From Amycolatopsis thermalba (GTDB taxonomy: Bacteria > Actinomycetota > Actinomycetes > Mycobacteriales > Pseudonocardiaceae), in NCBI RefSeq assembly GCF_003385215.1, contig NZ_PQHW01000002.1, forward strand, positions 1 through 64,000: a stretch of 64,000 nucleotides of DNA, written 5' to 3'. A program made the position numbers and the translations under genes. This document shows positions 1 to 8,810 of the stretch, piece after piece. Each line of letters starts with the position of its first letter. Within the stretch, counting starts at the first letter, position 1. The notes under the pieces were generated by a model that ran no database searches, was not told where the DNA came from, and was given only the letters and a program-made list of their open reading frames with translations.

Positions 1-2
1 GT

Positions 3-3000
3 CAGGGGGCGGATACCTATCGCCGGTCGGGGGCGGTGCAGGCGGAGGCGCTGGCGGGTGCGGCGGCGTTGGCGGATGGGATCTCCACCGGTGTGATGAT
101 CATGGGCACGGTGGTGGGTTTCGTGCGCGAGATGGTGCGCGACATCGTGGCCGAGCTGGTGGGGAAGCTGATCACGTGGGCGTTGGAGGCGGCGTGCACG
201 TTGGGGTTTGCGACGCCGTTGATCGCGGCGCAGGCGACGGCGGCGATTTCGTCGGCGGTGACTCGGATTGCGGATTTCATCCGGAAGCTGGTCAAGACGA
301 TCGGGAACGTGTCGCCGCGGATCAGCCGGGTCATCGGCAAGCTGGATGAGATCATCCAGAAGCTGAGCAAGATCGGCCGCAAACTCGGCGGCGGTGATGG
401 CACCACTCCTTCGGCCGCGTCCGGCGGTGGTGGGAAGGTCGACACGCCGGACCTGGACAGCCCGACCAGCCCGGACGCTCCCAACAGCCCCGACGGCGCG
501 GACGGCACCCCAGGCACCACCCGTCCCGGTGACGGCTCGGGAACTCCGCTCCGCCAGGACGCCGCGGATCCCGACCTGCGTTCCCAGGAGCCGGTCGGTC
601 GTTGCGGCCGGCGTGAGCCGATCGACATGGCGACGGGCGAGATGTACCTCGTCCAGAAGGACGTGCACCTCCCCGGCGTACTGCCGCTGGTCCTGGAACG
701 CGTCCACGTCTCGTCCTATCGGTCCGGGCGTCTGTTCGGCCCGTCCTGGGCGTCCACACTGGACCAGCGTCTGGAGTTCGACGAGCACGGTGTGTGCTAC
801 GCGGGGCCGGACGGCGTGATCCTCGTGTACCCGGAACCGCCGGCCGACGGCGAGGTCTACGCGGCCGCCGGCGCGCGATGGCCGTTGTCGCGCACCACCG
901 ACGGTGGATACACGATCAGGCAGCCGCAGACGGGCCGGGTTCTCCGGTTCGCCCCCGCCCGCGCCGGCACCGCCGAACTGAGCGCCATCGAGGACCGGTC
1001 CGACCGGATCGAGTTCGACCGCGATCCCTCGGGTGTGCTGCGCGCGGTCCGGCACTCCGGTGGTTACCAGGTCGACGTCCTGGTGTCCGAGGGGCGGGTG
1101 GCCGAACTCCGGCTGCACGATCCGCGGACGGACGGGATTCCGCTCGTGCGGTACGCCTACGACGACGGCCACCTCACCGAGGTCGTCAACTCGTCCGGCC
1201 GTCCGCTGCGGTTCGCCTACGACCACGCCGGGCGGATCACGCGGTGGGACGACCGCAACGGTGAGTGGTACGCCTACACCTACGACCACCGGGGGCGGTG
1301 CGTCCGGACCGAGGGCTCCGGCGACGCGCTCGCCGGCACCCTCGACTACGACACCGACAACCGGGTGACGACCGAGACGAACTCGCTGGGCGAGGTCAGC
1401 CGGTACCACTTCAACGAGTTCAACCAGCTCATCCGTGAGATCGACCCGCTGGGCAACGAGACCCGGTTCGAGTGGGACCGCTACCACCGGCTTCTCGCCC
1501 ACACCGACCCGCTGGGCCGGACCACGCGTTACCGCTACGACGAACTCGGCAACCTCGCCGCGGTCACCCGTCCGGATGGCACCCAGGCGCTCATCGAGTA
1601 CAACGAGCAGGGCCTGCCCGCGACCGCCGTCGATCCGGACGGGTCCGTCTGGCGCTACGAGTACGACGAGTCGGGCAACCGCACCGTCGTCGTCGATCCG
1701 ACGGGCGCCATCACCAGGTACGGGTACGACGAATCGGGGCACCTGGCCACGATCACCGACCACTTCGGCAACGTGGTGCGCCGGGCGACCGACGCCGCGG
1801 GACTGCTCACCGCGGTCACCGAGCCGGATGGCGGTGTCACGCGATACCAGCGTGACCAGTTCGGGCGGGTGTCCGTCGTGCTGGACCCGGTGGGCGGCGA
1901 GACGCACCTCCGCTGGACGGTCGAGGGCAAGCTGTTGTCCCGTACGCATCCCGACGGCGCCACCGAGCGGTGGTCCTACGACGGCGAGGGCAACGAGGTC
2001 GATCGGATCGATGCGAACGGCAACGTGACGCGTGTCGAGACGACCCACTTCGACCGGTTCGCCGCCCAGACCGGGCCGGACGGTTCCCGGTTCGAATTCC
2101 GCTACGACAGCGAAATGCGGCTCCGCGCGGTCCGCAACCCGCTGGGCGCGGAGTGGACCTACGAGTACGACCAGGCGGGGCGGCTCGTCGCCGAGACCGA
2201 CTACAACGGCCGCACGATCCGGTACGAGCGGGACGCGGCGGGCCAGCTCGTGGCGCGCACGAACGGCGCGGGTGAGACCACGCTGTTCGTGCGGGACGCG
2301 TTGGGCAACATCGTCGAGCGGCGGTCCCGCGACGGGGTCGCGACGTTCGAGTACGACCCGGCGGGGCGGTTGATCCGGGCCCGCAACGAGCACGCGGACG
2401 TCCGTTTCGAGCGGGATCCGGCCGGCCGGGTGCTCGCGGAGACGATCAACGGCCGCTCCACGGTGTTCGCCTACGACGCTGCCGGGCGTCGGACCTACCG
2501 CCGGACGCCCTCGGGTGTGGAGAGTTTCTGGGACTACGGGACGACCCATCGTCCGGTCTCGCTCCGCACGGGTGGGCGGACGTTTTCGTTCGGTTTCGAC
2601 GCTGCCGGTCGTGAGGTGGAGCGGCTGCTGGACAGCGGGACCACGCTCGCGCAGACCTGGACTCCGGCACACCGCCTGAGCTCGCAGACCGTGGCGAGCG
2701 TGACGGACCGCTCCCAGGGGGCGATGCGGAACCTGTACCAGCGCCGGTACCACTACCGCCCGGACGGGTTCGTCCGCGCGGTCGAGGACGACATCGCGGG
2801 TGTGCGGCAGTTCGAACTCGACGCGAACGGCCGCGTGGAGCAGGTCACCGGCACTGCCGGCAGCGAGCGCTACGCCTACGACCCCGCGGGCAACATCCGG
2901 GCCGCCGGCTGGGCGGGCGCCGAGGACCAGGGCCCACGCGAGTACCAGGGTTCGCTCGTCCTCTCGGCCGGTCGCGTGCGGTACGGGTACGACCGGCAGG

Positions 3001-4028
3001 GGCGGGTGACGTTCCGGCAGAAGAAGCGCCTGTCCGCGAAACCCGACACGTGGCACTACACCTGGGATTCCGACGACCGGCTGGTCGCCGTGGTCACGCC
3101 GGACGGCACGCGGTGGCGCTACCTCTACGACGCGCTCGGCCGCCGGATCGCGAAACTGCGGCTGGCCGCGGACGGCACCACGGTCGCCGAACGAACCGAC
3201 TTCTTCTGGGACGGCACCGTCCTCATCGAACAGATCGGCAGCGATGCCACCGCGATCTCGTGGGAGCACGACCCGGGCGGGCGGCGGCCCCTCGCGCAGA
3301 TCGAGCGGGAGTTCGGCGTGGACGGCGCGCGGCAGTGGGTCGACCGCGCCTTCTACTCGATCGTCACGGACCTGGTGGGAACACCGACCGAGCTCGTCGA
3401 TCCGCACGGTGGCCTCGCGTGGCAAGGCCACCGGACGCTGTGGGGCGCGGCGTTGTCCCGGCTGCGGAACCGGGCCGCGACACCGCTGCGGTTCGCCGGT
3501 CAGTACCACGACGACGAAACCGGCCTGCACTACAACGTCCACCGCTACTACGACCCGGAATCCGGTCGGTACGCGAGCAACGATCCGCTGGGGCTCGAGG
3601 GCGGGTTCAACCCGCAGGCGTACGTGCCGAACCCGACCAGCTGGGTGGACCCGCTCGGGCTCACCGCGGCGGACGGCTGCGGCCCGGATGGACCGGATGG
3701 CGCCGACGAGGAGTACGTACCGCTCTACAAGGCACCGCAACGAGGTCTGGGGCAGCAGCAGTACGACCACGGCTACAACGCGGACGACTACGGCGGGACC
3801 GGGCCGTGGGCGGCGGGCGCCTTCTTTGCCCGGGACCGGGAACTCGCCGACACCTACGCCGGTCACTACGGTGAAGGCGTCATCGAGATCCGGATCCCGG
3901 CGTCGGAGTACGCGGATCGGTTCGCCCGGTACGAACAGCCGTACCAGGGTGGGCCGCTGACCGAGGTCGAGATCCCCGCGTCTCGAGTGGAAGAACTCAA
4001 CCAGTACCCGAGAAAGTGGCATCGATGA
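3..4028 (+). CDS. Rhs/YD-repeat polymorphic toxin, 5' partial
   Basis: A large secreted or surface-delivered toxin of the Rhs/YD family. The frame is open to the first base, so the true start lies upstream; a GTG at 36 is available but is probably internal. The visible order is a helical N-terminal segment, a Pro/Ser/Gly/Asp-rich linker, a DUF6531-like region (CGRREPIDMATGE), then more than twenty YD repeats (YDxxG followed by R, N or H). Next is the conserved Rhs core (LRFAGQYHDDETGLHYN through DPLGL) ending near 3665. In this family the core forms a shell that encloses a variable C-terminal toxin. Here the tip is the last ~120 residues: LYKAPQRG, then AFFARDRELADTYA, then EIRIP and EVEIP. 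The pattern is weakly reminiscent of ADP-ribosyltransferase-fold toxins, but I cannot assign the fold. The stop overlaps the next start (ATGA), as expected for a toxin-immunity pair. Confidence 0.93.
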   Translation, partial: QGADTYRRSGAVQAEALAGAAALADGISTGVMIMGTVVGFVREMVRDIVAELVGKLITWALEAACTLGFATPLIAAQATAAISSAVTRIADFIRKLVKTIGNVSPRISRVIGKLDEIIQKLSKIGRKLGGGDGTTPSAASGGGGKVDTPDLDSPTSPDAPNSPDGADGTPGTTRPGDGSGTPLRQDAADPDLRSQEPVGRCGRREPIDMATGEMYLVQKDVHLPGVLPLVLERVHVSSYRSGRLFGPSWASTLDQRLEFDEHGVCYAGPDGVILVYPEPPADGEVYAAAGARWPLSRTTDGGYTIRQPQTGRVLRFAPARAGTAELSAIEDRSDRIEFDRDPSGVLRAVRHSGGYQVDVLVSEGRVAELRLHDPRTDGIPLVRYAYDDGHLTEVVNSSGRPLRFAYDHAGRITRWDDRNGEWYAYTYDHRGRCVRTEGSGDALAGTLDYDTDNRVTTETNSLGEVSRYHFNEFNQLIREIDPLGNETRFEWDRYHRLLAHTDPLGRTTRYRYDELGNLAAVTRPDGTQALIEYNEQGLPATAVDPDGSVWRYEYDESGNRTVVVDPTGAITRYGYDESGHLATITDHFGNVVRRATDAAGLLTAVTEPDGGVTRYQRDQFGRVSVVLDPVGGETHLRWTVEGKLLSRTHPDGATERWSYDGEGNEVDRIDANGNVTRVETTHFDRFAAQTGPDGSRFEFRYDSEMRLRAVRNPLGAEWTYEYDQAGRLVAETDYNGRTIRYERDAAGQLVARTNGAGETTLFVRDALGNIVERRSRDGVATFEYDPAGRLIRARNEHADVRFERDPAGRVLAETINGRSTVFAYDAAGRRTYRRTPSGVESFWDYGTTHRPVSLRTGGRTFSFGFDAAGREVERLLDSGTTLAQTWTPAHRLSSQTVASVTDRSQGAMRNLYQRRYHYRPDGFVRAVEDDIAGVRQFELDANGRVEQVTGTAGSERYAYDPAGNIRAAGWAGAEDQGPREYQGSLVLSAGRVRYGYDRQGRVTFRQKKRLSAKPDTWHYTWDSDDRLVAVVTPDGTRWRYLYDALGRRIAKLRLAADGTTVAERTDFFWDGTVLIEQIGSDATAISWEHDPGGRRPLAQIEREFGVDGARQWVDRAFYSIVTDLVGTPTELVDPHGGLAWQGHRTLWGAALSRLRNRAATPLRFAGQYHDDETGLHYNVHRYYDPESGRYASNDPLGLEGGFNPQAYVPNPTSWVDPLGLTAADGCGPDGPDGADEEYVPLYKAPQRGLGQQQYDHGYNADDYGGTGPWAAGAFFARDRELADTYAGHYGEGVIEIRIPASEYADRFARYEQPYQGGPLTEVEIPASRVEELNQYPRKWHR

Positions 4029-4327
4029 TGAACGACGCGGAGTGGGCGGCTGCGAAGGAACGCTTCCCGATCGGCTCGGCGGTGGAGGCCGTGGTCGAAC
4101 AACACCTGCCGTTCGGCATGGTCGTGTCCCTGCCCGGGAACGTGCCCGCGTTGATCGACGCCATCAGCTACCGGCCGGGCGGCAACGACGTGTTCGACCA
4201 TTCGAAGTGGCCCGCGGTGGGCGAACCGATCCACGGCACGATCGCCGACCACCGGGACCGCAACCGGCAGATCCAGGTCCGGGTGGGGCCGCCGGTGTGG
4301 GAAAAGACCGGGGGCGATCGGTCCTGA
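4025..4327 (+). CDS. S1-like OB-fold small protein, candidate immunity protein
   Basis: A 100-residue protein starting at the ATG that overlaps the Rhs stop codon by four bases (ATGA). A GTG at 4016 is an alternative start. Residues ~15-40 (IGSAVEAVVEQHLPFGMVVSL) and the later GEPIHGTI...QIQVRV strand pattern resemble an S1/OB-fold RNA-binding domain. Position directly after a polymorphic toxin tip is where the cognate immunity protein normally lies, so immunity is the likeliest role by context. S1-like folds are not a classic immunity family, so the function is inferred from position only. It has no signal peptide or membrane segment, consistent with a cytosolic antidote. Confidence 0.75.
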   Translation: MMNDAEWAAAKERFPIGSAVEAVVEQHLPFGMVVSLPGNVPALIDAISYRPGGNDVFDHSKWPAVGEPIHGTIADHRDRNRQIQVRVGPPVWEKTGGDRS

Positions 4328-4341
4328 CGGTCGAGTGGTCG

Positions 4342-4491
4342 TTGCGCGCCGAGGACCTCGACAGGATGCGCAGCCTGCGCCGGGTGCGCAACGTGGTCGC
4401 ACCCGCCGTGGCGATCGCCCACCGCGTGCGGAGCGAGGAGGTGCGGCGCGAGCTGGACGCGTGGCGCGCGGTGCTGCCACGCCTGCCCTGA
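4342..4491 (+). CDS. Small basic hypothetical protein
   Basis: A 49-codon frame following the S1-like gene by 14 bp. No ATG or GTG is available in frame, so a TTG at 4342 is the best start. The codons have the strong G/C third-position bias of real genes here. The product is rich in Arg, Leu and Glu and probably helical (EDLDRMRSLRRVRNVVAP). No family is recognised. It could be a third member of the toxin locus or a remnant of a longer gene. Confidence is limited by the weak start. Confidence 0.35.
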   Translation: MRAEDLDRMRSLRRVRNVVAPAVAIAHRVRSEEVRRELDAWRAVLPRLP

Positions 4492-4529
4492 CCGGGCCCG
4501 TGCCGCTGCCGCGCCTGCCCTGACCGGCC
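4471..4529 (+). repeat. Imperfect two-copy tandem repeat of ~30 bp over a stop codon
   Basis: The segment around the stop of the small ORF (CGCCTGCCCTGACCGG) occurs twice in a row, 4471-4498 and 4500-4529, with a few substitutions. It looks like a recent short duplication that copied the last codons and the stop. Confidence 0.6.
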
Positions 4530-4607
4530 GTGTACCGCCCGAGTCGTAATCCAAGAGCCGCTTTTCGACGGACGCGCTGTGCTGTCATCTGCCGTAGCTT
4601 CGGGGGC

Positions 4608-5714
4608 GTGCGTGATCCGCGCCGGTGGCCGGCCCTCGTGGACGTGGTGCTCACCCTCGTCCCGCTGGCGTTCGTCCTCGGGGCGACCACCGTGGCCGGC
4701 CGGTCCCAGGGGCATCCGCTCGACCTGCCCGGCTACCTGTGGCTCACCGGCGCCGCGCTGCCGCTGGTCGTGGTGCGGCGGTATCCGTTGCCGGTCTTCC
4801 TCGTCACCGCCGCGCTGACCTGGGCCTACTACAGCACGGGCCACCCGGGCGGGCCCGCCGTCGTGGTGCCGACCATCGCGCTCTTCGTGCTCACCCGCGT
4901 CCGGGGCCCGCTCGTCGCGGGGGTCGCCGGGGCGGTCGTCATCGTGGCCGGGCTGGTCGTCTACCTCGTCCGCGGCGGCGAACTCGTGCTCGACGCCCGC
5001 GCCGGGTTGTTCGTCGTGTGGCTCGTCGCCGTCGTCGGCATCGGGACCGCCGTGCGCAACCGGGTCGCGGCCAAGCGCGCGACCGAGCAGGAGGCCGCCG
5101 AGCGGCAGTCCCGGCTGGCCGAGCAGGAGCGGCTGCGCATCGCGCGCGAGGTGCACGACGTCGTCGCGCACAGCCTGGCCATGATCAACGTCCAGGCCGG
5201 CGTCGCGGTGCACGTCGCGGACCGGCGGCCGGACCAGGCCGTCGCCGCGCTGCGGGCGATCAAGGAGGCCAGCGCCGCCGCGCTCGCCGAGCTGCGCGCC
5301 ACGGTCACCGTCCTGCGGTCTGGCCAGGGCCTCGGCCCCGCGCCCAGCCTGCGGCAACTCGACGAGCTGCTCGACCACACCCGCGCGACCGGCCTCACCG
5401 TCCGCGTCCACGGCTCGCCCGGCGACCTGCCCGCCCCGGTCGACGGCGCGGCCTACCGGATCCTGCAGGAGTCGCTGACCAACGTGGTCCGGCACGCCAA
5501 CCAGCCCCGTACCGTCGACATCCGCTTCGCCCGCCACGACGGCCGGTTCTCCCTCGTGGTGCGCGACGACGGCCGCGGCGCCGAGACTCCCGCGATCGGC
5601 AACGGCCTGCGGGGCATGCAGGAACGCGCCGCCACCCTCGGCGGCAGAGCCGAGGCCCGCGTGGTCGACGGCGGCTTCGAGGTCCGCGCGGAACTACCCC
5701 TGGAGGAGACGTGA
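4608..5714 (+). CDS. NarL-type sensor histidine kinase
   Basis: A membrane sensor kinase of 368 residues, starting at GTG 4608 after a G-rich ribosome-binding site. The in-frame extension back to 4530 lacks coding character. Residues ~5-140 hold several hydrophobic membrane segments with very short loops, so the signal is probably sensed at the membrane. A coiled segment leads to the HisKA_3 box REVHDVVAHS with phospho-acceptor His183. The HATPase domain follows, with its N-box near Asn292 and glycine-rich motifs DDGRGAE and GNGLRGM. Its stop overlaps the response-regulator start by four bases (GTGA), so the two are translationally coupled partners. The signal is unknown. Confidence 0.93.
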   Translation: MRDPRRWPALVDVVLTLVPLAFVLGATTVAGRSQGHPLDLPGYLWLTGAALPLVVVRRYPLPVFLVTAALTWAYYSTGHPGGPAVVVPTIALFVLTRVRGPLVAGVAGAVVIVAGLVVYLVRGGELVLDARAGLFVVWLVAVVGIGTAVRNRVAAKRATEQEAAERQSRLAEQERLRIAREVHDVVAHSLAMINVQAGVAVHVADRRPDQAVAALRAIKEASAAALAELRATVTVLRSGQGLGPAPSLRQLDELLDHTRATGLTVRVHGSPGDLPAPVDGAAYRILQESLTNVVRHANQPRTVDIRFARHDGRFSLVVRDDGRGAETPAIGNGLRGMQERAATLGGRAEARVVDGGFEVRAELPLEET

Positions 5715-6379
5715 TCCGGGTCATGCTCGCCGACGACCAGGCGCTGGTGCGCGCCGGGTTCCGCGTGCTGCTGGAGACCGAGGACGGGTTCGAGGTCTGC
5801 GGCGAGGCCGCGGACGGTGCGCAAGCGCTTGCGCTCGCCCGGGAACACCGGCCGGACGTGGTCGTCATGGACATCCGCATGCCCGGCGTGGACGGGCTCA
5901 CCGCGACCCGCGAGATCACCGGCGATCCCGACCTCGCCGCGGTGAAGGTCCTGGTCCTGACCACCTTCGACGTCGACGAGTACGTCTTCCAGGCGCTGCG
6001 CGCCGGCGCGAGCGGGTTCCTGCTCAAGGACACCGATCCGGTCGAACTGCTCCGCGCGCTGCGGGTGGTCGCCTCCGGCGAGGCGCTGCTCGCCCCGACC
6101 GTCACCCGGCGCCTGATCAGCGAGTTCGTCGGCCGCCCGGAGAACCGGCGCATCGACACCGCCGCCGTCCGCCAGGTCACCGACCGCGAACGCGAGGTGC
6201 TGGCCCTGGTCGCCGGCGGCCTGTCCAACGACGAGATCGCCGCGCAGCTGGTGATTTCCCCGGCCACCGCGCGCACGCACGTCAGCCGCATCCTGACGAA
6301 ACTCGGCGCGCGTGACCGCGCCCAGCTCGTGGTGCTCGCCTACGAGTCCGGCTTGGTCACCCCGCGCGGCTCACGGTGA
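5711..6379 (+). CDS. NarL/LuxR-family response regulator
   Basis: A 222-residue DNA-binding response regulator. The receiver domain (residues ~1-120) has the acidic pair ADDQ near the start, phospho-acceptor Asp54 in VVMDIRMPG, and the conserved Lys in LLKDTDP. The C-terminal LuxR/GerE helix-turn-helix (residues ~155-215) has the typical LTxREREVL-like start and the NDEIAAQLVISPATARTHVSRIL recognition pattern. It starts at GTG 5711 inside the end of the kinase gene and is surely its partner. Its last 40 bases overlap a micropeptide gene on the other strand. Confidence 0.95.
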   Translation: MIRVMLADDQALVRAGFRVLLETEDGFEVCGEAADGAQALALAREHRPDVVVMDIRMPGVDGLTATREITGDPDLAAVKVLVLTTFDVDEYVFQALRAGASGFLLKDTDPVELLRALRVVASGEALLAPTVTRRLISEFVGRPENRRIDTAAVRQVTDREREVLALVAGGLSNDEIAAQLVISPATARTHVSRILTKLGARDRAQLVVLAYESGLVTPRGSR

Positions 6380-6450
6380 CGCAGCACCGCCACCAGCCGC
6401 ACCAGGAACACCACGCCGAGCAGGCCGACGAGGCCGATCTGCACCCACAT
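6340..6450 (-). CDS. 36-residue single-pass membrane micropeptide
   Basis: A short frame starting with ATG at 6450, preceded by a near-perfect ribosome-binding site (GGAAGGAGG) at correct spacing. The product is MWVQIGLVGLLGVVFLVRLV followed by a basic tail and ends KPDS. It has one transmembrane helix (residues ~2-22) and a positively charged C-terminus. Codons are almost all G/C-ending, as in real genes here. It overlaps the 3' end of the response-regulator gene by 40 bp in antisense. No family is recognised. It may be a small membrane modulator, possibly of the neighbouring kinase, but that is only suggested by position. Confidence 0.7.
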   Translation of the reverse strand: MWVQIGLVGLLGVVFLVRLVAVLRHREPRGVTKPDS

Positions 6451-6528
6451 CCCGGGCCTCCTTCCCGCCCTTGATGCTCTGCTCAGTAGGCGCGCGAGAG
6501 TGGGAGGAGGTTGCGTGACACGCGGATC

Positions 6529-8325
6529 TCACCCGATGGGTTCACCTGCGAGGATGCGCGTCAGCGACCAGACGCGGTGCGGGTCGAGGTCCACCGGGCG
6601 GGGCGCCGGATCGGGCCGCAGCCGGCTCAGCAGGACCTGCTGGACCAGCGCGGTCGGCACGCCGCGGGTGGCCAGCCGCCGCCAGAAGACGTGGTCCTCC
6701 AGCCCGTCGGCCAGCGGATCCTCGGTCCAGCCGCCGAACGAGTCGAGCAGCTCGCGCCGCACCAGGTACCCGCTGCCGAGGTAGGGCAGCTCGGCCAGCC
6801 GGCGCTCCTCCGGCGGCAGCGCGCCCACCAGGCCCTCGATCGGGTCGGCGACCGGGCAGTGCACGACGTCCACCCCGTCGGACGCGGCGACCAGCCGTTC
6901 CAGCAGCCGGCGCGTGGCCCGCATCCCGCCGTCGAGCACCAGCAGCCACGGCGCGGACGAGCGTTCCAGCAGCTGGTTGCGCGTGTAGCCGCGGCCCAGC
7001 GGCAGCTCGTGGCGCAACAGGTCGGCCGGGCGCGGAGCGGGCCGCGGCGCGACGCCGTCCTCGCCGACCAGGATCCGCCGCGGGAGCACGGTGCCGGCGA
7101 GCAGGTCGCGCACCAGCGGGTCCGGATCGGGTTCACCCGGACGACGGACCAGCAGCACGTCGACATCCGCCCGATCGGCGTCCGGGAACACCGTCGGCAC
7201 CACCGAGGGCAGCCATTCCGCCCCGGACGTACGGCGCGCGTCCGCGGTCTGCTGCCCCATCCGGGTGGCCAGGGGCGGGTTCTCGGCGGGGGCGCCGAGC
7301 GACCGGGTGCCGGCGAACCGCACGTCCCACGACGGGGTGTCGATCGCCAACGGCCGCGGCTCGTCGATGCCGCCGGTCTCGGCGAGCGGCGCGCTCGCGG
7401 GCACGCCGGGCGAGGCGGTCAGCACCCGCTCGGCCAGCTCGACCAGCGTCTTCGCGGACGCCAGCGGGTCCAGCGCGGTGCGCACGAACTCGTACCCAGC
7501 CTGACGCAGGTCGCGTTCCCGCTGCGGGTCCGCGGCCAGCGCGGCGGCGGCCGCGCCCAGCGACTCCGCCCGCGTGACGACCAGGTGCGTGCCGGGCACC
7601 AGCGGCGCGAGGTCCGTGGACGGCTCGGTCAGCACCACGCAGCCGTTGCACAGCGCCTCCAGCACCCGCACCCATTCCAGCGCGCGGGACCGCTCGCGGT
7701 GCAGGTTGAGCAGGAACCGCGAGTTCGCCAGGTGCTGGAACTTCGCCTCGCCGGGCAGGAAGTCGACCCGGCGCGGGCCCATCGGCTCGTGCGGCGGGGT
7801 GAGCAGCCGGACCCGCAGGTCCGCCAGGTCCGAAGCGTAGGAGGCGAGCAGCTTCGACCGGCGCCGCTCGGCGGTGCCGAGGTAGGTCACGTCGGTCTCG
7901 CGGGCGCTGTCCGGGTCGCCGCCCCACGCGTCCCACAGCGGCGAGTAGCCCAGCTGGAAGTGCTCGACCGGGATGCCGCGGCGGCGCAGCTCGGCGGTCG
8001 AGTCGTGGTTGATGTCCACCGCACCGGCCAGGGTCGGCACCAGTGACGCGCTGCGCTCGAACGTCGCCGTGCCCGGGTGCTCGACGCAGAACGCGATCGT
8101 GCGGCGCCGCTGCTCCTCGGTCGGCTGGTCGGCCTCCGGGGTCACCACGAAGTACTCGTGCGGCACCACGACGTAGACCGTGTCGGCGTCCGCGTCCGGG
8201 TAGCGGCCGGTCGCCGTGGTCGCGCGGAACCCGGCGCGGCGCACCGCGTCGGCGACGACCTCCAGCAGCTCGGCCATGAACCCGGAGCCGCCGGTCGCGG
8301 ACACGAAGCAGAGCTGGACGGTCAT
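6529..8325 (-). CDS. Two-domain glycosyltransferase (CgeB-like plus GT2-like)
   Basis: A 598-residue cytosolic protein. The N-terminal ~330 residues resemble CgeB/DUF3880-type GT-B glycosyltransferases: an early glycine-rich stretch, DINHDS, LGYSP, and a late region with NGCVVLTEPS and the donor-binding-like LVPGTHLVV. From ~385 a second region resembles GT2 enzymes (VDVLLVRRP, LVLDGGMRATRRLLE near 465, GGW...LEDHVFW near 535, where the Glu-Asp pair is typical of GT2). It is the last gene of a coupled minus-strand cassette; its ATG overlaps the stop of the coiled-coil gene (ATGA). It probably adds sugars to a surface polymer. Substrates cannot be read from sequence. Confidence 0.85.
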   Translation of the reverse strand: MTVQLCFVSATGGSGFMAELLEVVADAVRRAGFRATTATGRYPDADADTVYVVVPHEYFVVTPEADQPTEEQRRRTIAFCVEHPGTATFERSASLVPTLAGAVDINHDSTAELRRRGIPVEHFQLGYSPLWDAWGGDPDSARETDVTYLGTAERRRSKLLASYASDLADLRVRLLTPPHEPMGPRRVDFLPGEAKFQHLANSRFLLNLHRERSRALEWVRVLEALCNGCVVLTEPSTDLAPLVPGTHLVVTRAESLGAAAAALAADPQRERDLRQAGYEFVRTALDPLASAKTLVELAERVLTASPGVPASAPLAETGGIDEPRPLAIDTPSWDVRFAGTRSLGAPAENPPLATRMGQQTADARRTSGAEWLPSVVPTVFPDADRADVDVLLVRRPGEPDPDPLVRDLLAGTVLPRRILVGEDGVAPRPAPRPADLLRHELPLGRGYTRNQLLERSSAPWLLVLDGGMRATRRLLERLVAASDGVDVVHCPVADPIEGLVGALPPEERRLAELPYLGSGYLVRRELLDSFGGWTEDPLADGLEDHVFWRRLATRGVPTALVQQVLLSRLRPDPAPRPVDLDPHRVWSLTRILAGEPIG

Positions 8326-8810
8326 GAAGTCCGCCGCCGCACGGCCCGCAGCGGCGCGGTGACCCGCCAGCTCACCGTCGCCCGCGTCGCGTCCAGTTCC
8401 CGCGCCAGTTCGGCGACCCGCTGCTCGGCGGCGAGCGTGCCGCTCTCGGCGACCGGCGCCTCCGCCGGGGCCGCGCCGGAGAGCTGCAGCTCGGCGTCGA
8501 GCAGCCGCAGCCGCAGCCGGTCCCGCTCGGCGCGGGTCTCGGCCAGCTCGGCGCGCAGCGAATCGCGTTCGGCGCGGGCGACCAGGACGTCCCGCGCCAG
8601 CGCGTCGGCCTGCTCGGCGCGTTCGGTGTCGCCGGAGAGCTTCTCGACCTGCTTCACCAGCTCGTCGCGGTGCCGGGCCAGCTCGCGGATCTGCAGCTCG
8701 GACTCGCGCAGCTCGGTGCGCAACCGTTCGCGCTCCTCGGTGAACGCGACCCGCTCGGCCCGCAGCCGGGTCAGCTCGGCTCGCACCGCACCCGGTAGCT
8801 CGTCGGTCAT
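8322..8810 (-). CDS. Coiled-coil protein of glycosyltransferase cassette
   Basis: A 162-residue protein starting with ATG at 8810, overlapping the stop of the upstream glycosyltransferase. Residues ~8-125 are an almost uninterrupted run of Glu, Arg, Leu and Ala heptads and should form a long coiled coil. The C-terminus carries VSWRVTAPLRAVRRR, a short motif often seen at the ends of actinobacterial glycosyltransferases and their partners. It has no enzyme signature. Sandwiched between two transferases with 4-bp overlaps on both sides, it probably scaffolds them or sets polymer length. That role is inference. Confidence 0.8.
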   Translation of the reverse strand: MTDELPGAVRAELTRLRAERVAFTEERERLRTELRESELQIRELARHRDELVKQVEKLSGDTERAEQADALARDVLVARAERDSLRAELAETRAERDRLRLRLLDAELQLSGAAPAEAPVAESGTLAAEQRVAELARELDATRATVSWRVTAPLRAVRRRTS

